DNA from: Levilactobacillus acidifarinae DSM 19394 = JCM 15949
Lineage (GTDB): Bacteria; Bacillota; Bacilli; Lactobacillales; Lactobacillaceae
NCBI RefSeq assembly: GCF_001434835.1
Contig: NZ_AZDV01000006.1
Span: 62,001-126,000, forward strand
Length of the DNA: 64,000 bases
Reading direction: 5' to 3'
Below, piece by piece: positions 17,988 to 27,117 of the stretch. The position numbers were made by a program, and so were the translations under genes. The number at the start of each line of letters is the position of its first letter. Within the stretch, counting starts at the first letter, position 1. The notes beneath the pieces were generated by a model that had not been told where the DNA came from, did not search any database, and worked only from the letters and a program-made list of their open reading frames with translations.

Positions 17988-18944
17988 ATGTGTACTAGTC
18001 TGACCTACACCAACGGCGCCGGGCAACACTTCTTTGCCCGAACCATGGACTTCCCCACCACCACGCCTTGGCGCCCCATCTTCTTACCTAGAGACTACCG
18101 GTGGATGACGGCATTACAAACGCGGCGAATGACCCGCTACGCCTTACTCGGTGGCGGCCGACTGGCCGTGGATCGGCCGGCTTACCTGATGGCCGATGGG
18201 ATCAACGAACGGGGCTTAACCTGTGCCGAGCTCTACCTGCCCGGCGCAACCACCTACGCCGACGAGCCACTCGCCGGTAAAGTCAACCTGACCCCGCAAG
18301 ACTTTATCAACTGGGCGCTGGGCGAACACGCCACGTTGGCCGAGATTGTGGCCGACCTGCCCCAAGTCCGGTTGGTGAGTCGCCGCTGGGGGAACGACCG
18401 TTACGTCTACCCCTTCCACTGGATTCTAAGCGACCGGACCGGGCAAACTCTGGTGATTGAACCCACCGAGCTCACCCTGCACGCCCAAATTGATACCAGT
18501 GGTGTGCTGACCAACACCCCCGTTCTGGCGACCCATTTACATAATCTCAACCAATTTCTCCACGTCCCCGGCGACACCTTCCAACCAGCGACCATCACCG
18601 CCGCGCGGGAATACCTCACGAGTAGCGCGCCCCTCCCCACTGGTCCCGTCCCCACCGACCGTTTCATCCGGACGGCCATCACCCGTTGGGGGACCCCGCT
18701 ACTACCCACGAGTCTAGCCACTCAACGAGCCATTTTCGCCTGGTTAGCCGCGGTAAGCCTCCCTTATCACCCCGAACGCCGCCACGAACGGAACCATAAT
18801 TACACCCATTACCGGTCCCTCATCAATCTCAACACCTTAAGTTATACATTTATTCCCCGGACCACTCACCGTCTGCAACAAATCAAATTAACGCCACGAA
18901 TGGCGGCCAGCCGGCATTCTCCACACGTTTACCCCGCTAACTAG
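17988..18944 (+). CDS. Choloylglycine hydrolase family protein (bile salt hydrolase / penicillin acylase type)
   Basis: The start at ATG 17988 follows AAGGAGGG and yields MCTS at the N-terminus. The conserved Cys2 becomes the nucleophile after Met removal. The 318-residue product keeps FARTMDF (Arg18 and Asp21) and the NTP segment near residue 171. A C-terminal NHNYTHYRSLINL supports the Ntn-hydrolase fold. The enzyme would cleave an amide bond, as bile salt hydrolases and penicillin V acylases do. Which substrate it uses cannot be told without comparing active-site loops. No signal peptide is seen. Confidence 0.85.
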   Translation: MCTSLTYTNGAGQHFFARTMDFPTTTPWRPIFLPRDYRWMTALQTRRMTRYALLGGGRLAVDRPAYLMADGINERGLTCAELYLPGATTYADEPLAGKVNLTPQDFINWALGEHATLAEIVADLPQVRLVSRRWGNDRYVYPFHWILSDRTGQTLVIEPTELTLHAQIDTSGVLTNTPVLATHLHNLNQFLHVPGDTFQPATITAAREYLTSSAPLPTGPVPTDRFIRTAITRWGTPLLPTSLATQRAIFAWLAAVSLPYHPERRHERNHNYTHYRSLINLNTLSYTFIPRTTHRLQQIKLTPRMAASRHSPHVYPAN

Positions 18945-19097
18945 TCGCTAATTTTACAAAATCTCTACCCACCTTTAACCCGATTGATATGCCGTTGAAA
19001 CATTTCTGTAATGACTCCCTGATAGTATTAAACACATCGATTACGAAATGACCAAATAAAAAATGATTTAATAATATTAAGGAGTTTGTTTATTTTT

Positions 19098-19580
19098 ATG
19101 AAGAAGACGTTAACGAAATTTATCCTGTCCCTAGTTGCCACGGTAGCTTTTGCCTTTACCGGTGCCCAACTCAGCCAACCAACGGAAGCCCACGCGGCAA
19201 CCGAAATCTCTTACAGCAAGATCCAAACCGTTGCTAAAGCCCAATTGGGTAAGCCTTACGGTTGGGGTTCCACGGGTCCTTCCCGGTTTGACTGCTCCGG
19301 GTTCACCAGCTACGTGTACAAGCACGCCGCTAAGAAAGTGATCCCCCGCACCGCCCAAGCGCAATACAACAAGTACAAGCACGTTTCTTACAAGAACATC
19401 AAGAAGGGTGACCTGGTCTTCTTCGGTGGGAGCAAGCGTTCCATCTCCCACGTCGGCTTATACGTCGGTAACGGTAAGATGATCGATTCCCAAAACCGTG
19501 GTGTTGTGACCGAAGCCGTTCACGCCCCATGGTGGCACGCCGTTGGTTACGCCCGCGTTGGTAACGTGGTCGCCGACTAA
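19098..19580 (+). CDS. Secreted NlpC/P60 cell-wall peptidase
   Basis: A 160-residue protein with a signal peptide (KKTLTKFILSLVATVAFAF, probable cleavage near AHA-A). A single NlpC/P60 domain follows. Catalytic Cys lies in FDCSGF, His in SHVGLYVG, and a third polar residue in WWHAVGY. Such enzymes cut the peptide stems of peptidoglycan. No separate wall-binding domain is present, so it is a minimal hydrolase. ATG 19098 was chosen over an upstream in-frame TTG that sits too close to the GGAG site. A terminator follows. Confidence 0.92.
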   Translation: MKKTLTKFILSLVATVAFAFTGAQLSQPTEAHAATEISYSKIQTVAKAQLGKPYGWGSTGPSRFDCSGFTSYVYKHAAKKVIPRTAQAQYNKYKHVSYKNIKKGDLVFFGGSKRSISHVGLYVGNGKMIDSQNRGVVTEAVHAPWWHAVGYARVGNVVAD

Positions 19581-19621
19581 TTCTTCTCTTCTAAAACGTA
19601 AAATCATAAACTTAAACCTTG

Positions 19622-19655
19622 ACCCTTCCCACCATCGGCGTGCGGAAGGGTTTTT
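19622..19655 (+). terminator. Terminator of the NlpC/P60 gene
   Basis: ACCCTTCC pairs with GGAAGGGT and is followed by TTTTG. Confidence 0.85.
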
Positions 19656-19723
19656 GTTTGCCTGCTAGTCAAAAGCGCCCCGTTCTAACGACAATCGTCG
19701 CCAAAACGGGGCACGCTTTGTCT

Positions 19724-20065
19724 TCACTTACCAAAAAAACTACCAATAATCGCCACGATTGCGATCAGCACCCACCAATACCGGGCCAGAAAGTCCCAAC
19801 CGTTGAGGTGTTCTCCGGGTCGCGGCTGGTGTTGGGTCATGTCCATCGGGTCCGACTGACTCCCCAACACCAATTGGTCTAAACTCACATTCAGTTGGGC
19901 AGCCAAACGAACCAGCATCGTTAGATCCGGGGTTGCTTGTCCCTGCTCCCAATCCGTCACCGCCTGCGCCGACACACCTAACTGGGTCGCTAACTGGTCC
20001 TGCGATAGATGACGTTTTTGCCGCAACTGGGTCAGTTGCCGGCTAAAATGCATCGTCATGGTCAT
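19724..20065 (-). CDS. XRE-family regulator with C-terminal membrane anchor
   Basis: A 113-residue protein. Residues 8-62 form an HTH_3/XRE domain (LRQKRHLSQDQLATQLGVSA...LAAQLNVSLDQLV). A short linker follows, then a single hydrophobic helix (about 92-110) at the C-terminus. A tethered DNA-binding protein of this shape could sense a membrane condition, or the tail may bind another membrane protein. It is not clearly linked to its neighbours. The start is among clustered ATG codons near 20065 and is not certain to within four codons. Confidence 0.82.
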   Translation of the reverse strand: MTMTMHFSRQLTQLRQKRHLSQDQLATQLGVSAQAVTDWEQGQATPDLTMLVRLAAQLNVSLDQLVLGSQSDPMDMTQHQPRPGEHLNGWDFLARYWWVLIAIVAIIGSFFGK

Positions 20066-20225
20066 CCCCGCCTTTCTTCCTTAATTCTATCAAGACCACC
20101 GCGTTAATGCCCGAAAAGCACCTCGATACTGCCTAAAATCGGGATCCTCAATTAGTAAACCTGAACGCCTAAACATATCGCCTCGTAGCCGAACTGAACC
20201 TGGCATTACGTCTACTCATCGGTCA

Positions 20226-20265
20226 ACAAAAACGGCGCCCGTCATCAAGCTGATGACGGGCGCCG
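20226..20265 (-). terminator. Terminator of the S9 peptidase gene
   Basis: On the minus strand a 14-bp GC-rich stem (TGATGACGGGCGCC with its inverse) is followed by GTTTTTG. Confidence 0.93.
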
Positions 20266-20282
20266 CTAATTTTAGTGTGAGT

Positions 20283-22256
20283 CTATTTTTCCACAGATGG
20301 GTGGGCCGTAAACCACTCGTCCATGTCTAAGATCCGTTGAATTTTCAGACTCGGTAAACCGGCCCGGGAGACCCCGTGGAAGCTTTGCGGGTACCGGACA
20401 AAGTCGGCATCCACCCCAGTCTGTTTGACTGCCGTAAAGTACTCTTCGGATTGGCTGATAGGGCAACGCATGTCCCATTCACCGTGAAGTAACCGAATCG
20501 GCGTCGTAACCTGCGGCGCGTAGGCTAGTGGGGACTGTTTCCAATAGGAAGCCACCCCACCCTTGGCGAAGAGGTCTTGGCCCAATTCTCGTGGATTGAA
20601 GTAAAAGCCGATATCACTGGTCCCGTACAGGCTGATCCAGTTGGTAACGGGCCGTTGGGCGACCGCCCCGGCAAACCGGTGCGTGTGGCCAATGGTCCAC
20701 AGGGTCATGAAGCCCCCGTAAGAACCGCCGGCGATGTATTGCCGGTCGGCATCTAGTTCGGGGAACTGGGCCAGCGCCGCGTCTAAACCGCTCATCACGT
20801 CGGTATAGTCACCCTCACCGTAGTGTTCGTTGACCGCATTTTCGAAGTCCTGCCCGTAACTAGTGGAGCCTCGGGGGTTCACGAAGACCACGCCGTACCC
20901 TAAGTTGGCGTGGACCTGGAACTCGTAAAAGAAGGTCTCCCCGTAGTTGGCGTGCGGACCCCCGTGGACGTATAACAGGACCGGCGTCTTGGGTGCCTTA
21001 GTCTGGGCGGGCAGATACCAGCCTTCTAAAGCTTGCCCGTCGGCTGCTTTATAGTCGAAATGTTGCGGTTGGGCGTAATCGTGACTCTGTTCGTAGGCCG
21101 CGTTAGGATTATACACGGCGCGAACCTGCTGATCGCTAACCGTGACCGTTTGGAGTTCCGCCGGCCGGGTCTGCGCGGAAACCGCTAAGACCACGTGATC
21201 ACCATCGACCACGTCAAAATCGACGATTTCGTGGGCGGCATCGTTGAGCAACTCGATACCGGCCACCGTTCCCACGTATAACTGACTATGAGCGTGGTAG
21301 GCCGCCGTGAAGACCACTCGCTGGTTATCCAGCCACCGGACGAGTTTGCCGCCCGGTTGTTGGGTCCAATCGGCCGCAAATTCGGAGGTGCAATCCGCCG
21401 CTAAATCGGTGGTCAAATCGGTTAATTTTCCGGTTTTCAAGTCGACCAAGTAAAGATCCGCGATGGTTTGCGAATCGAACCGGCCATCGCTCCCCACCAG
21501 GGCCACGGTTTGACCATCGGGCGCGATGGTGGCGTCGGCAAAGCGGCCCTGTTCGAGACTCGCCGTCAGGTCCGTCGTCTCACCGGTCGCCACGTTGTAG
21601 CAATAAGCCCCGTGAGCGAAGTCCCGGTCGTTAGCCGGTTGGTCGTCCTGTAAGAACGTGACCGTTTGTCCGTCGGTGCTGACCGAGGTCAACGCAAAGT
21701 CGTATGGTCGTTGGAAAACCTCTTCGACGGCACCGGTCGCTGGTAAATATCGGCGTAAGCGGTAGGTCACGTGCAACGGCAGCCAACCATAGCCGTCCGC
21801 CTTATTGATCAGGCGTTCGACGTGCCGGGGCTGAGGAAACGCTTCGGGATTCGGTAACTTGGGCCGTTCCGTGGTTTCGGTGGTCTTAAAGTAAATACTC
21901 TGGCCGTCCGCCGCCGCAATCACGGTGTTCACGGCTTCACCTGCGGTCGCAATCACGGCCGGCTCGCCACCCGTCACGGGGACTTGGTAGAGTTGGGCGG
22001 GCGCACTGCCCACCTTAGCCGCGTAAAAAACGGTCGTCGCCGTTACGGCCGGTTGAACGTTGAGTTCTCCCGTCGTGGCCACCACCCGTTGATGACCGGC
22101 GTCATCCACGCTATTAATCTGCGCCCGATACCCATCGGTTGCTTGATCCATGTGATTTTCCACAAAATAATACCGCCCGTTCGCCGCTACCGGCTGCGAG
22201 AGCGCCTTTAACCGGAATAAATCTCGTGCACTAACCCCTGTTGCTGTCATCCGCAT
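20283..22256 (-). CDS. S9 family prolyl oligopeptidase-type serine peptidase
   Basis: A 657-residue protein. An N-terminal beta-propeller of about 400 residues (TolB/WD40-like repeats such as ATIAPDGQTVALVGSDGR) is followed by an alpha/beta-hydrolase catalytic domain. The nucleophile is in GGSYGGFM (about residue 511), the Asp in GEWDMRCP and the His in QSFHGVS. This is the acylaminoacyl-peptidase/dipeptidyl-peptidase layout. It has no signal peptide, so it likely trims cytoplasmic peptides. It is monocistronic with a strong terminator. Exact specificity is unknown. Confidence 0.92.
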   Translation of the reverse strand: MRMTATGVSARDLFRLKALSQPVAANGRYYFVENHMDQATDGYRAQINSVDDAGHQRVVATTGELNVQPAVTATTVFYAAKVGSAPAQLYQVPVTGGEPAVIATAGEAVNTVIAAADGQSIYFKTTETTERPKLPNPEAFPQPRHVERLINKADGYGWLPLHVTYRLRRYLPATGAVEEVFQRPYDFALTSVSTDGQTVTFLQDDQPANDRDFAHGAYCYNVATGETTDLTASLEQGRFADATIAPDGQTVALVGSDGRFDSQTIADLYLVDLKTGKLTDLTTDLAADCTSEFAADWTQQPGGKLVRWLDNQRVVFTAAYHAHSQLYVGTVAGIELLNDAAHEIVDFDVVDGDHVVLAVSAQTRPAELQTVTVSDQQVRAVYNPNAAYEQSHDYAQPQHFDYKAADGQALEGWYLPAQTKAPKTPVLLYVHGGPHANYGETFFYEFQVHANLGYGVVFVNPRGSTSYGQDFENAVNEHYGEGDYTDVMSGLDAALAQFPELDADRQYIAGGSYGGFMTLWTIGHTHRFAGAVAQRPVTNWISLYGTSDIGFYFNPRELGQDLFAKGGVASYWKQSPLAYAPQVTTPIRLLHGEWDMRCPISQSEEYFTAVKQTGVDADFVRYPQSFHGVSRAGLPSLKIQRILDMDEWFTAHPSVEK

Positions 22257-22447
22257 CGCTTCCCTTTTCTCATTGTTTTCTCACAAAGTGATTAGTCCTA
22301 TCCTAGCCTTTCACTTCAGGCCTGTCAATTCTAAAATGATTGGTCCCCCATTTATAGTAGGAACCTGCTAAACTAGACTTGTCTCACCGGGCGTGGCGCT
22401 GGTTACGCGTCAACGCTTCACTATTGTTTAAAAGGAGTGTTTAATTT

Positions 22448-23377
22448 ATGAAGATTGCAATTGCCGGGGCCGGCGCCATGGGGAGTCGGTTTGGCGTTAA
22501 ACTCCAACAAGCGGGCAACGCCGTCACGTTGATCGATAACTGGGCCGACCACGTTCGAGCGATCCAGACGAACGGGCTGGTGGTCACCAAGGACGGTCAC
22601 GACACGGTCATTCCCATGACCGCGGCTTTGCCACAAGACGTTCACGACACCTTTGACCTCATCATCCTCTTCACCAAGGCCATGCAGATGGACCACATGC
22701 TTCAGGAATTAAAAGCCCAACTTGGCAACCAACCGGCCGTCTTAGTTTTAGCCAACGGGATCGGTAACGTCGAAACCATCGAACGCTACGTCCCGAAACA
22801 AAACATCGTCGCCGGCACCACGGTCTGGTCATCGAGTCTTACCGGACCCGGTCACATCACTGTCACCGGGTCCGGGAGCATCTCGCTGCAAGCCATCGTC
22901 CCCGATCAATTCGGTGACCTGGACCACATCGTCGAGACGCTGAACGGCGCCGGTCTAAAGGCCAGTCCGGCACCCGACGTCCTCGCCGCCATCTGGAAAA
23001 AGGCGGGCTTAAACAGCGTGCTCAACACCTACTGCACCCTCTTTGACTGTAACATCGCCGAATTCGGTGCGTTACCCAACTGGCGAGAATTGACCGCGGG
23101 CGTGCTGGACGAATTCCAAGCCGTGGCGACCGCCGCCAACGTTGCCTTTGACGCTCAGGCCGACACCGACCTAATTGCCGCCCAGTTCGCGCCGGATAAA
23201 AACGGGGAACACTACCCCTCAATGCACCAGGACATGGCCAACCGCCGGCCCACAGAAATCGATTTTCTTAACGGTTACGTGGCCCAGCTCGGCCAAAAAC
23301 TGGCCGTTCCGGCGCCGAATAACGCCCTGTTAACCCAATTGATCCATAGCCAAGAGGCCTTGCACGGGATCGCCTAA
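22448..23377 (+). CDS. panE: 2-dehydropantoate 2-reductase (ketopantoate reductase)
   Basis: A 309-residue PanE/ApbA-family enzyme that reduces ketopantoate to pantoate with NADPH in pantothenate synthesis. The Rossmann motif GAGAMGSRFG starts at residue 7. ILFTKAMQMD and the family segment around IWKKAGLNSVLNTYC contribute the catalytic Lys. AAAGGAG lies upstream of the ATG. No other pantothenate gene is nearby. Lactobacilli often carry several PanE-like reductases acting on other 2-oxo acids, so the substrate is probable, not certain. Confidence 0.88.
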   Translation: MKIAIAGAGAMGSRFGVKLQQAGNAVTLIDNWADHVRAIQTNGLVVTKDGHDTVIPMTAALPQDVHDTFDLIILFTKAMQMDHMLQELKAQLGNQPAVLVLANGIGNVETIERYVPKQNIVAGTTVWSSSLTGPGHITVTGSGSISLQAIVPDQFGDLDHIVETLNGAGLKASPAPDVLAAIWKKAGLNSVLNTYCTLFDCNIAEFGALPNWRELTAGVLDEFQAVATAANVAFDAQADTDLIAAQFAPDKNGEHYPSMHQDMANRRPTEIDFLNGYVAQLGQKLAVPAPNNALLTQLIHSQEALHGIA

Positions 23378-23417
23378 CTCCACCTCAGAAAAAGGAACAC
23401 CACAGAACGTGGTTTTG

Positions 23418-23462
23418 ACACCACATATAGATTTACAAGTAGTTTTTATCTATATGTAGTTG
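23418..23462. promoter_or_regulatory. NrdR-box-like sites and inverted repeat upstream of the ATP-cone gene
   Basis: Perfect 10-bp arms ACATATAGAT (23423-23432) and ATCTATATGT (23448-23457) face each other. Each arm lies inside a 16-mer resembling the NrdR box ACACWATATATWGTGT (about 12 and 10 matches). The centres are 29 bp apart. Confidence 0.5.
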
Positions 23463-23564
23463 TAATTTGTGATTTTTCATCGTACCATAGACCTATACTT
23501 ATTTTTAACCGCCAATCATCATTTTAACCATTATTGGCAGCTGAACCTTAGGAGGGTCGCCATC

Positions 23565-23840
23565 ATGGACGTTATTCGTCGATCACAAACTAATATGTAC
23601 CCTCAGAGTCTCACCGTGGAACGACCTACCGGAGCCCACGCAGCGTTTGATTCCACCCGGATTCACCGTGACCTGGCCGCTCTCACCAGTGACCCCACCG
23701 TTGTTCACCGGGCCGAAAGCTTAATCGTCGCCCAGTTGGCGGGCTTTGACGTGGTCGCCACGGGGACCATCGAAACCACCGTGGTCAACACACTCACCCA
23801 GTTGGGCTACCCCCAAATGGCCCTGCAATATCAACGTTAA
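23565..23840 (+). CDS. Stand-alone ATP-cone domain protein
   Basis: A 91-residue protein starting at ATG 23565 after GGAGGG. Residues 15-90 follow the ATP-cone pattern: LTVERPTGAHAAFDSTRIHRD, then helices, then IETTVVNTLTQLGYPQMALQY. ATP-cones normally sit at the N-terminus of ribonucleotide reductases or after the zinc ribbon of NrdR, where they sense ATP/dATP. Here nothing else is attached: there is no zinc-ribbon cysteine cluster and no catalytic domain. NrdR-box-like sites upstream fit a link to dNTP control. The function is inferred from the domain only. Confidence 0.7.
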   Translation: MDVIRRSQTNMYPQSLTVERPTGAHAAFDSTRIHRDLAALTSDPTVVHRAESLIVAQLAGFDVVATGTIETTVVNTLTQLGYPQMALQYQR

Positions 23841-23846
23841 CCTAAC

Positions 23847-23885
23847 AAAACGTGGTCGCCCGCTAATTGCGAACGACCACGTTTT
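23847..23885 (+). terminator. Terminator of the ATP-cone gene
   Basis: AAAACGTGGTCG pairs with CGACCACGTTTT. It could work from both directions. Confidence 0.85.
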
Positions 23886-23897
23886 AGTTTAACCAAT

Positions 23898-23941
23898 CAA
23901 AAACCCGGCATTGGGGCTTATACAGCCACGCGATGCCGGGT
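23898..23941 (-). terminator. Terminator of the Spx-like gene
   Basis: On the minus strand, ACCCGGCAT and ATGCCGGGT form the stem, followed by TTTTTG. Confidence 0.8.
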
Positions 23942-24008
23942 ATCTTTAGACGTCTAACCTAAGCACTAAAAATCGATCAGCACTCCCCCGAGAACTGACC
24001 GACTTCGA

Positions 24009-24407
24009 TTAGGAACTCAATTGAGATTCCAAATGATGTAATTCAGCCGTCCGTACCTCACGAGGTAAGAAACGCCGAATTTCTTCTTCGTTGTAACCTA
24101 CTTCCAACCGCTTATCATCAAAGATAATTGGGCGTTTGATGAGGTCAGGGTATTTAACCACAAGATCAACTAATTGACTGACTGACAGACTATCGAGGTC
24201 GACGTGGAGTTGCTTGAAAATGTTCGACCGCGTCGAGATAATATCTTCACTGCCATTCTCGGTAAGCCGTAAAATCTGCTTCACCTCAGCAGCGTTCAAT
24301 GGCTTGGACTTGATGTTCCGTTCTTGGAACGCAATATCGTGTTCCTTCAGCCATGCGCGTGCTTTCCGACTGGATGCACTACTTGGTGCAATATACAAAT
24401 TAATCAT
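24009..24407 (-). CDS. Spx-family regulator lacking the CxxC redox switch
   Basis: A 132-residue ArsC/Spx-family protein matching Spx along its length (KARAWLKEHDI, IISTRSNIFKQL, RPIIFDDKRLEVGYNEEEIRRFLPR). The family motif at residues 10-13 is CxxC in B. subtilis Spx. Here it reads SASS, and the whole protein contains no cysteine. The glycine after ILRLTEN, corresponding to Gly52 needed for RNA polymerase alpha contact, is kept. It should therefore still bind polymerase but cannot use the usual disulfide switch. Control may be by amount or proteolysis. It is monocistronic. Confidence 0.88.
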   Translation of the reverse strand: MINLYIAPSSASSRKARAWLKEHDIAFQERNIKSKPLNAAEVKQILRLTENGSEDIISTRSNIFKQLHVDLDSLSVSQLVDLVVKYPDLIKRPIIFDDKRLEVGYNEEEIRRFLPREVRTAELHHLESQLSS

Positions 24408-25053
24408 ATCTCAGCACTTCCTTATCGTTGGATTGAGTAACGATAGAAAACAACAACTGACTCACTTGGGTTCTCCCCCAACAATTCATTGAACTATCTA
24501 GTAGAACCAATTTATATGTTACCACAATTGAATGAATAATCAACCCTTTCTGGAAAATTTATGAACAAATAGTCACATTACTTTCAGAGTTAGTTGGTTC
24601 ACTCAACAATTCCTTTGTTTACAATCGTTTTTGTGATTTGTCCGGACAATTCGCGTCAAAGTCGCTTTTATCATCATCACAAGCAAAATTTTTGCTTAAA
24701 ACCGACCTTACCATTTTTTAACTAGATGCAGGTGGACGCTCGCAAAATTCAAAAGAATCCATTTTTGAATATTTATCTAATTGAAATGAATATTTAGTCA
24801 TCACAAAGCGCGATTAAAAGCGTTTTCTTCCCACACATTCCCTAAAATGTGGCTAAAAATTCGTCTAGCGCGTCACCGCGTTCCAGACCAATCTACGGTC
24901 TAAATCCTCAAAATAGGGTAAAATTAAAAGCATCAGGATCTGGCCGACGTTCCTCACTGCGGACTTCTTATTGTAGCCGTTTGTATCTTATCTGCAACCC
25001 CCAATTTTGCGGACAAGTCAGTCGGACCATTCCTTAACCTGGAGGCGTTTATT
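24408..25053. other. AT-rich intergenic region between the Spx-like and NhaP-type genes
   Basis: Divergent promoters for both neighbours must lie here. Sequence near 24916-24925 (GGTAAAATTA) could be a -10 for the antiporter, giving a leader of about 125 bases. I recognise no riboswitch or coding region. Confidence 0.4.
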
Positions 25054-27075
25054 TTGGAGATTTTTTATGCCGTCGTGCTTTTGATTGTGGCTACGATTGC
25101 GGCGAACTTAGCCTACCCCTACTTTCCCGTAATTCCGCAAGCCTTCTATCAAATTTTCGCCGGCGCGCTACTATCGTTTGTGCCCTTTTTCCACCATTTC
25201 GTGCTTGAGCCCGAAATGTTCATGCTAATCATCATTGCGCCACTAATGTTTTACGACGGCCAAAATGCCGACACGCACGCGCTCCGTAAACACATCCCCT
25301 CGGTCCTTTCCATGGCCGTCATTCTGGCCGTACTGACCGTCATTTTAATGGGGTACGTCAGCCACGCCGTGATTGCCGGCTTACCGTTAGCCCTTGCCTT
25401 CGCGCTGGCCGCCATCGTCACGCCAACCGACGCCGTGGCGGTCTCGTCGATTACCACCAACATGGCGGTCCCCGAGAAGGTCATGGGCATGCTAGAACGC
25501 GAATCGCTGTTCAACGACGCTTCCGGTTTGGTGGCCTTTAACCTCGCATTGACCGCCTTTATCACCGGCGAATTTTCCGTCCGTGACGGTGTGGAACACT
25601 TCTTCGTGGTCTTTTTAGGAGGACTCCTGATTGGGACCATCCTGGGAATTCTCTTCACCTGGGGCCGCATCTATCTGGTTCAGACGGGGATGGATTCAAC
25701 CAGCGTCATCGTCCCCTACGATATCCTGACCCCCTTTATCATCTACTTAGCCGCCGAACACCTCGAGTTATCCGGCATCTTGGCCGTGGTGGCCGCTGGT
25801 CTGCTTCGGAGCGCCGCTAGTAAGCAGATTCGACTGTCGAGCACTCAGCTGCAGCTGGTCTCCCGCTCAACCTGGCGCATCCTCACGAGTATCTTAAACG
25901 GGTTCGTTTTCGTCCTCTTGGGGGTCTCGTTGCCGACGGTCTGGCACAACATCCAAGCTGAGCACACCACGGCGTTATCCAGCTACATCTTATTAGCGGT
26001 GATTTTGTACCTGGTGATGTTTGGCCTGCGTTACCTTTGGATTCGCTTCGACTGGGCCCAAATCCACTCCGCGCCGAAGGATCAACGCCACCACGCGTTG
26101 ATTGGGGCCCTTTCGGGGATTCACGGGACCATCACGTTAGCCATGGCCTTCTCCTTACCCCTGACGCTACACGGCCAAGCCTTTCCGTTCCGTAACACCA
26201 TGATTTTCATTGCTGCCGTCGTCATCATTTTAAGTCTGTTGATACCAGCCATCGTCTTACCGCTCATCTTACCAAGCCGCGAACAACCGATTGATCCGGA
26301 GATGGCCAAACGTGAACGGCAAAATCTGATTGTTTACGCCACCCAGCAGCTGATGCTTGAGCACCCCGAACATCAGGAAGAGACCCAAGCCGTGGTGGAA
26401 ATTCTTAATAGTCAGTACGGCGACCATCGGCCCAACCGGAAACTGGTCGGGAACCTAATGACCCAAACCAACCAGATCGAAGTAGCTAGTGTTCAGAAAT
26501 TAGCCGATACCAATCAGGTTAGTCCGGCCTATGCTAACCGCTACGTCCGCGGTCTGATCTGGAAGACCCGGTCGAATAGCCGCCTCTCCTTCGCGGGCTT
26601 CGGGATGTGGTTCCGCTACGTCAATCACCGGCTCACCCACCGCTTGCGTCACCGGGGCAACCGGAACCATCACGACCGCCGGCGCCAACAACCCGGTTAC
26701 CCCACCCCCGCGCAGATTGACGCCCTGAAGACGCAACGCGAAAAAACGCACGCCAACATGCGCGCGGTCTTTACCTTGATGGAAACCCAGGGCTATAACG
26801 ACGTAATGGCTTACTTAGCCACCCACACCACCCCCGAAAATCAGGCCGAAATCAACGCCGTGCGGACCTCATATAACACCCGCCACCGGCACTTTACCCA
26901 ACACGATACCAGCGACCTTCAAAACGAATTGTTCATTCAAGCCTTCCAATATGAATACAACTACGTTCGCCAGCAACGGGTGAAGCACGCGATTCCCATT
27001 GCGCTAGCCGACGATCTGTACCAACAGATTTCGACCGATCAAATGTTGTACATGCAAGAGATTGCGGGTGACTAA
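25054..27075 (+). CDS. Na+/H+ antiporter, CPA1/NhaP type
   Basis: A 673-residue protein. About 12 membrane helices span residues 1-405, with the CPA1 core segments ALAAIVTPTDAVAVSSI and ESLFNDASGLVAFNLALT (TP and ND residues for ion binding). A hydrophilic C-terminal tail of about 260 residues probably has a regulatory role. It exchanges Na+ or K+ for H+ at the membrane and supports pH and salt homeostasis. Translation starts at TTG 25054 behind a GGAGG site. The gene is monocistronic. Confidence 0.9.
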   Translation: MEIFYAVVLLIVATIAANLAYPYFPVIPQAFYQIFAGALLSFVPFFHHFVLEPEMFMLIIIAPLMFYDGQNADTHALRKHIPSVLSMAVILAVLTVILMGYVSHAVIAGLPLALAFALAAIVTPTDAVAVSSITTNMAVPEKVMGMLERESLFNDASGLVAFNLALTAFITGEFSVRDGVEHFFVVFLGGLLIGTILGILFTWGRIYLVQTGMDSTSVIVPYDILTPFIIYLAAEHLELSGILAVVAAGLLRSAASKQIRLSSTQLQLVSRSTWRILTSILNGFVFVLLGVSLPTVWHNIQAEHTTALSSYILLAVILYLVMFGLRYLWIRFDWAQIHSAPKDQRHHALIGALSGIHGTITLAMAFSLPLTLHGQAFPFRNTMIFIAAVVIILSLLIPAIVLPLILPSREQPIDPEMAKRERQNLIVYATQQLMLEHPEHQEETQAVVEILNSQYGDHRPNRKLVGNLMTQTNQIEVASVQKLADTNQVSPAYANRYVRGLIWKTRSNSRLSFAGFGMWFRYVNHRLTHRLRHRGNRNHHDRRRQQPGYPTPAQIDALKTQREKTHANMRAVFTLMETQGYNDVMAYLATHTTPENQAEINAVRTSYNTRHRHFTQHDTSDLQNELFIQAFQYEYNYVRQQRVKHAIPIALADDLYQQISTDQMLYMQEIAGD

Positions 27076-27117
27076 ATTAAGGAGCGTCACATTTTCTTCA
27101 CAATTAAGGGGTATAGT

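Noticed and set aside
24900-25053. A possible riboswitch in the antiporter leader.
   Set aside because: Some hairpins can be drawn, but no conserved core of a known class is recognisable.
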